DNA of 25,016 nt from Poronia punctata (Eukaryota > Ascomycota > Sordariomycetes > Xylariales > Xylariaceae), in assembly GCA_022579005.1 (NCBI GenBank), contig MU401829.1:1-25016 (forward strand), read 5' to 3'. Each line of letters starts with the position of its first letter. The stretch's first letter is position 1. The notes under the pieces are model-generated. The model was not told the DNA's origin. It ran no database searches and worked only from the letters and a program-made list of their open reading frames with translations. Below are positions 19,600-25,016 of this stretch, in pieces. The translations under genes were made by a program, and so were the position numbers.

Positions 19600-22500
19600 T
19601 TAAAAAAAAACTTTAAACCTTTTAATTTACTAGCTTTTAACTATAAAAAATTTAAAAATAGTTTTTAAATTAAAATAAAAAAAAGCAACTTTAATTTTAA
19701 TAATAAAGAAAATAAAAAAGTAATAAAAATAATAAAAACAAACTAACTATAAATAATATTGTTAAAGAAATTATTAATATTGCAAAAATAGCTCTTTTTA
19801 CTACTTTTTTTTTTTAAAAAAACTAATAAAAAGCTTATATTTAAAATAAGCTTTAATGCTTAGCAAAACCTTAAAATAAACAAGTATTGCTAAAACAATA
19901 GTTTTTAGTATTATAATAATTTTAGTAGCTTAAAGCCTTTTAAATATAAATCTTTAAATTATTAATTAAATTTTATTAAAATAAGTAAAAAATTAATATA
20001 AAAGTAAACAAATTTTAATTTAAGCCCTTTTGCTTATAACTTTTAATAAAGTTGTTAGCAAAACTAAGTTTTAGTTTTAATTAGTAAAATTTAAAATATT
20101 ATATATTAAAATGTTTTTAAATAATAAAAATTTTAAAAAATTTAATTATTACTAATATATTTATAATAAAATATAGTTACTTAAGTTTATAACTATAAAT
20201 ATTTAAACTAATGCTAGTATAATTATTTTAAGCATTAACAATATTTTAAATTAAAACTTAATACTAGCTTTTTTAAAATATAATAAATTATTTTAAAAAA
20301 ACTTAAAAATCTTTAATAAAAATAAATATTTAAAAATAGCTAAAATAAAAACTTAAAGCATTTTAATATTAAGCAATTTTTTTTAATTCTTTATTACTAG
20401 TTATAAACCTTTAAGCTAAAAATGTTAAAAATAACTAAAAGTGTTTTAGTAACTAAAATAATAGCTATTATTAGCTAAACTTTAAAAAGTAGTAAATAAA
20501 TAGTTTTAAAAAATAAACTTAATTATTAAAAATAAAGCTAAAATATTTAAATAGCAAGCTAAAGCTTGCTAGCTATGCTATATATAAAAAGATTATTTTA
20601 TAATTTATTTAAATAATATAAAAGCAACAAATTTAGTTAAATATATTATTATAATTAATAAGATAATTTAACTATACTAGCTTAAGCAACTTAAATATAC
20701 TAATAATAAAAAAAAATTTGCTATATAGATTTTTTTAAAGCTTAAAAAAGCAAACTTAATTTATTTAAGTATATTAAAATAAAAAGCCTAAATAAAGTAT
20801 TTAGTTAAATATAAAAACTAATTAAATAAATAATATTTTATTTATTGCTAAATTTTAGTTAACAAAGCTACTATTAACTTATAATAGCTAGTTTATAGCT
20901 AAAAAAAAGTTTTTAATGTTTTTATTTTAAAAAGTTATAATATCTTTTTTAAAAGTAATATAGCTTATAAGTTCTAAGTAATTAAAACTAAATATAAAAA
21001 CTAACTATAAATAGCTAATATCTTAGCTATTATATGCTTTAAAAATTAACAAGATTACTTTATATATATTATGCTCTAGAAAATATTAAATTTAGCAAAT
21101 AGCTACTTTTACAAAATAGCTTAAGTTTAGCTTTACTTTTTTTTATTAGTTACTACTTTAAATAGGAAATATTATTTAATATATTTATAAATAATTATAA
21201 TGCTTTAAGTTAAAGTTTTAATAAGTTATTTAATTTTTGTTATTTATATTATTTCCTTTAAATTACTTTTATTTTAATTAGCTTATTGTTAAAAAAAACA
21301 AAACTGTTTATAAATTATATAAATACGTTAAGTTTTAAGCTATTTTAAAAGCAAATTAAACCTTTACTTAAATATTAAAAAAAAGTTACTAAATAAGCAA
21401 AAAAAGCTAACTACTTAAAAAATATTAAAAAGCTAAAAATATTTTTATACTTAGTACTTTACTTTTAAATCTATTTACTAAGCATAATAAACTAAGTTAA
21501 AATTTTAAAATTTTTTTATATAAAATAAACGCTTATAGTTACTTTAAAAAGCAAAACTTTAATTTAATAAAAGTAAGTAAAAAAACCTTTTATTTAAAAA
21601 AATAGGTAGCAAAAAGTGTTTATTACCTTTTGCTAAAAAGTTTGAAAAAAAAGCAGTTAAAAATTTAAACTTTATAAAATAGTACTATTTTGCTTTAAAT
21701 GCTTTACTTACTAAAGCTAGTAGTATACTATTTTAATTAGCATTTTAACTTATAAAAATAAAAATGACTAATAAAAATATAGCATTTATATATATTTTTA
21801 TATTTATATCTTTTAAGTTTTTAAATATAAAAATATATTATAATATAAAAAAATAAAAAATATTAAAAATAGTAAAGTATTTAGCAAAATGCTAATAGCT
21901 AGTATATAAATTATTGTTTTTAATTATATTATATATTAACTATAAATACTTACTAAAAACTTTAAAATAAAATTTTAATATAAAAAAAGGGTGCTACTTA
22001 GTTAAAAAAACTAAAAAAATATTAATTTTATATATTTTACTAGCTTAATACTTTATAAATTATAAAAATTGCTAATAAACTATTTTAACTATAAAGCTTA
22101 ATAGGTTAGTTTTTTAAAAAAAAAATATAAAAAAACTTTTATTTATTTATAGCTATATAAAATAAGTATTAAAAATAAAGTAAATATTAAACTTAAACCT
22201 ATTAAAAGTTATTTTTTTTTATACTAGTTAATATGGTTAAAAAATTATAAAACTTAGTAAAACATTACCTTATTTGCTTATAGTATTATAATACTATATT
22301 GTTTTTAGTTTTAAAACATAAAAAATTAAATATTTAACTAGAAACTAAAAAAGGTTAATAATAAAATTATTAATTTATTATTAAATTAAAAATAGGTTTT
22401 TTAGCTAATTAAAAAAAATAAAACAATTTTAAAATACTTAATATTAAAGAAAGTAAATATTGCTTTTTAATAAGCTTATAAAGTATATAAATATTATATA

Positions 22501-22846
22501 AACTTAATTATTACTTAAAACCTAATTAAGTACTTTTAGTAGCTTAAAAAATAATTAAATATAAAATCTTATTATTAAAAGTGTTATGCTTATACTAAAA
22601 TAAAAATATAGCTTATACTAATAGTTAAAAAAAAAGTAGTTATAATATAGTTATAAAATATAGTAAGCATAAACTATATTAAACTTATTACTTTAATAGC
22701 TTTTAATAGCTATTAATATATACTACTTATTACTAACTATTTTAATTAATTTATATTTAAATTTTTAACTACTAAACTAAAATAGTTTTTAATACTTAAA
22801 GCTTAAAAAATCTTATATGCTATATTAAAATACTTTAAAAAAATGC
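19600..22846. other. Expected pol region of the retroelement; no motif identified
   Basis: By position this should hold reverse transcriptase, RNase H and integrase of the plus-strand element. Stops are dense in all frames, and Lys/Asn/Leu/Ile-rich translation gave nothing I would call. The patch 21600-21735 keeps TpG and CpA words (AAAAGTGTTTATTACC and nearby) and is less mutated. No LTR was recognised. Confidence 0.35.
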
Positions 22847-23056
22847 TTGCTAATAATGCTTTTTAAAAAAAAAGCATATTGCAACGTAATTAGCATGCAT
22901 GCTAGTTATGCTTTACGTTATAAGGTAGCTATAAGATTAAAGAGGGCTAGCTTGATTTCTATTTTTATATATATAGCTATTATTTTTGCATTACTTTTTA
23001 AACTTAAATATTTAGCTATTTATTGTATATATAATATCCTAAGTCATACTTTTTAA
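22847..23056 (+). other. Short open frame of 69 codons, probably chance
   Basis: This is the only ATG-started frame of this size in the window. The product is rich in Ile, Leu, Ala, Lys and Tyr with a hydrophobic second half, and resembles no family I know. The ATG has no preceding gene context. Its first half lies in a small island with more CG, CA and TG than the surroundings (22880-22960: AACGTAATTAGCATGCATGC and an AGAGGGC word), which explains the lack of stops. The perfect palindrome AGCATGCATGCT lies at 22892-22903. I do not regard it as a gene. Confidence 0.6.
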
Positions 23057-23590
23057 AATACTTTTATAAAGCTGTAATTAATATAAAGCCTTTAAAACCT
23101 AGTTAATATGTTTACTTTAGCTAAACTTTTTTTAGTATAAAGTTAAAGTGATTTTTAAAATTTTTTAATTTTTATTATAATAGTAATTTTGCTTAAATAT
23201 AAGACTTATAAAAGTTTTTTTTTATAAAATAAACTATATAAGAAAAAAAAGAAGCTAAAAATTAATAATGCGCTTATATATATAAACGCGCGCAAGCTAA
23301 AAGTATAATAAGTTTTTAATACTGCTAATATTTAACTAAAAAAATAAAAATAAAACACTAGTTTACTTTAAACTTTAAAAACTATAAAAATTAGCTAAAA
23401 GCCTTAGTATAAAAATAATGTATTATAAAAAAGCTTTAAAAATAACTAAATTATTATAATTTAAAACTAAGTAGTAAAAGCTATACAAATTAAGCTATAA
23501 AGCTAAAATTATAAAATATAACCTAGCTAGCTTATTATTTTTAGTTTAATAAAACTATAAAACTATAACTTAAAAAATACTTTTAATAGC
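23057..23590. other. No identifiable gene
   Basis: A+T-rich DNA without a readable motif. A short G+C patch, ACGCGCGCAAGC, lies at about 23285-23296. Plus-strand translation after it (to 23590) is Lys/Leu/Asn-rich with stops and could be a transposase tail, but nothing decides this. Confidence 0.35.
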
Positions 23591-23626
23591 AATTTAAAAA
23601 AACTAAAAATATAAAAAAACTAAAAA

Positions 23627-23690
23627 AAAACTAAAAAATAAGTAGCTAAAAGACTAGCAAAACTAAAAAATAAGTAGCTAAAAAACTAAA
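23627..23690. repeat. Two-copy tandem duplication, 32-base period
   Basis: AACTAAAAAATAAGTAGCTA occurs twice, 32 bases apart, within a longer A-rich, CTAAAAA-type stretch (23590-23700). Plus-strand translation is Lys/Leu-rich and could be a coiled-coil tail of a transposase. Confidence 0.65.
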
Positions 23691-23759
23691 AAAACTAGAA
23701 AAATTTAAATACTATAATAAACAAAAAAAAGTAGCATATTTTATAAAATATAAAAAAGT

Positions 23760-25016
23760 TTGCTATACTTAAAGTTACATACGTATAAGCTAGCAATTAA
23801 AAACTAAAGCAACTTAAAAATTAAACCTTTAATAAAAACTTTAAAAATTAATAGCTTGCTTAAGCAAAAACTTTTAAAATTTTAACTAAATATAAATACT
23901 AGCTAATAACTTTTTATTATATTTTTTTTTTTTTAGTTAATACTAACTTTTTAACATATTTATACTTTATTATTTTAGCTTACGTTATTTTATATAGTTT
24001 TTTTTATTTAATATATTGCTTTTTATAAAACTTTATAGTTTTATAAATAAAAACTATAATTTAAGCTACTACTTTATACTACTTAAACCTTTTGCTTTAA
24101 AATAATATTAAAACAGTTTATTAAACTTTACTTTTATTTAAAAAGCAATGTTTTTAACTATTTGCTTATACTTAGCTAGCTTTATTTTATTTTTTATTAT
24201 TAACTTAAAGCTTAAAGCTTTTAAATTAGCTAGAACTTTTACTTTGCTATTATTTTTTACTTAAAAACTTATTTTAACTTTTACTTTTAGCGCTTTAATT
24301 ATAAGCTATAAAAACTTAACTTTAATTTTTATTAACTATTTTACTACTTTTTTATATAATCTTTACATTTTTTAATAATATATAACCTACTTTAACCTTT
24401 TAAAACATTTTAACTTTTTTTTTAATAGCACTAAAGCAACAAACTAGCTTAAAAAAGTTTTTTACTACTTTAATAATTATTATATAACTTTAAAAGCTTA
24501 TATTTAACTATTGCTTTAATACGCTTTAATTTATAAAGTTTATAAGCAGTTAATTTTTTTTTTAAAAAACTACGTAAACTAAAACATTGCTTATAGCGCT
24601 ATTAAGTATTATTTTTATTTAAATAATTTTAAACAAAAATCTTTTGCTATTATTACACTTTATAACTATAAAAAAATATTTTAGTTAAATAATATTAAAA
24701 GCTTATATAAATACTTTTAATAACATTATTTTTTTTACTAAAATATTAAAGCTTATAATAAGCCTTATTTTAATAACGTTATAGTTTAAAGCCTTTTATA
24801 AAAAATATTTAACTTTATAATTTAAGCTATTTTTTTTTTATTAACTAAGATTTAATAACTTTAAATAACTTACTTATAAAAACCTTTATAATAAGCTTAA
24901 CTTTTAAGCAATAAATAAATTTTGCTTTTAAAAATACTAAAAGCAAAATAAAAAAAATCTTAGCTTATTTAAAAAAAAGTTTAAGCTTTTTAAAAAACTT
25001 AATAAGCTTTTTTACT
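23760..25016. other. No identifiable gene; one longer stop-free stretch on the minus strand
   Basis: No motif was recognised on either strand. On the minus strand, about 24265-24140 stays open for some 40 codons (NSKVKVLANLKALSFKLIIK and on). It is Lys-rich in an alternating pattern, which would fit an acidic-rich protein whose Glu codons became Lys. The stretch 24580-24780 on the plus strand has a run with fewer stops but no family resemblance. It is probably a further decayed transposon running off the right edge. Confidence 0.35.

Larger units (their letters stand above)
17400..19600 (+). pseudogene. Gag-protease remnant of a plus-strand LTR retroelement, probably Ty3/gypsy
   Basis: Two motifs about 0.9 kb apart and on the same strand give the identification: a gag zinc knuckle at 18352-18393 and a retropepsin-like segment at about 19230-19560. 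Gag packages the RNA, and the protease cuts the polyprotein. The part before the knuckle (17400-18350) translates to Lys/Asn/Ile-rich text full of stops, with no motif. No flanking LTR pair was found, so element borders are unknown. Gypsy is preferred over copia because the protease C-terminal block looks like YDLLLGxxWL, but a decisive reverse transcriptase block was not read. Confidence 0.5.

Noticed and set aside
22847..23056. 69-codon open frame as a small membrane protein gene
   Set aside because: It is the only such frame in 25 kb, shows no family resemblance, and lies where a small less-mutated island lowers the stop density. The hydrophobic half follows from A+T-rich codons (Ile, Leu, Tyr).
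16700..23160. An LTR pair bounding the gypsy-like element
   Set aside because: I compared the less mutated stretches near 16730-16960 and 22880-23160 by eye and found no matching segment, so borders are not claimed.
23285..23300. CGCGCGC patch as a regulatory or CpG island element
   Set aside because: It is a few bases long, isolated, and without any gene nearby.
1..25016. Mitochondrial, apicoplast or Plasmodium-type A+T-rich DNA
   Set aside because: Such genomes keep long open frames and RNA genes. Here all frames are broken, copies of the same elements differ by transitions only, and fungal-type transposon remnants are present.

Overview
The window looks like a gene-free, transposon-packed block of a filamentous ascomycete (Pezizomycotina) genome that has been heavily mutated by repeat-induced point mutation (RIP). 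Base composition is extremely A+T-rich (about 10-15% G+C in lines counted by hand). Stop codons occur every few codons on both strands, and CpA/TpG dinucleotides are nearly gone in favour of TpA. Homologous copies differ almost only by C/T and G/A transitions. Only one reading frame reaches 69 codons, and it looks like chance. No host gene, tRNA or rRNA was found. Species cannot be told from this sequence.

Left part (1-13081): three copies of one Ty1/copia-like LTR retrotransposon family. Bases 1-959 are the 3' end of a copy read on the + strand (RNase H remnant, 3' region, LTR); it runs off the left edge. Bases 960-2140 hold a decayed segment that resembles a pogo-type transposase. Bases 2369-2999 and 9073-13081 are two halves of one older copia copy on the - strand. 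It was split by a complete second copy of the same family at 3000-9072. That inserted copy has LTRs at 3000-3338 and 8738-9072 and a perfect 5-base target duplication, AAAGT, at 2995-2999 and 9073-9077. Joining the halves of the old copy recreates the uninterrupted sequence seen inside the inserted copy. The minus-strand domain order integrase, reverse transcriptase, RNase H fits copia.

Middle part (13082-17400): at 13082 the older copia copy stops at a terminus resembling PIF/Harbinger elements. Behind it lies a decayed Harbinger transposase (about 13860-14480, +) whose three catalytic acidic positions now read N, N and K. Next come a short minisatellite (14611-14773) and a decayed minus-strand pogo-like transposase (about 14990-16260) with a Lys/Asn/Ser-rich tail.

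Right part (17400-25016): the remains of a plus-strand gag-pol retroelement, probably Ty3/gypsy. It shows a gag zinc knuckle with all three cysteines turned to tyrosine (18352-18393) and a retropepsin-like segment (about 19230-19560). The rest, 19600-25016, is A+T-rich decayed DNA in which I could not name a protein. None of these elements can encode a working protein now. The value of the window is its insertion history and its mutation pattern.
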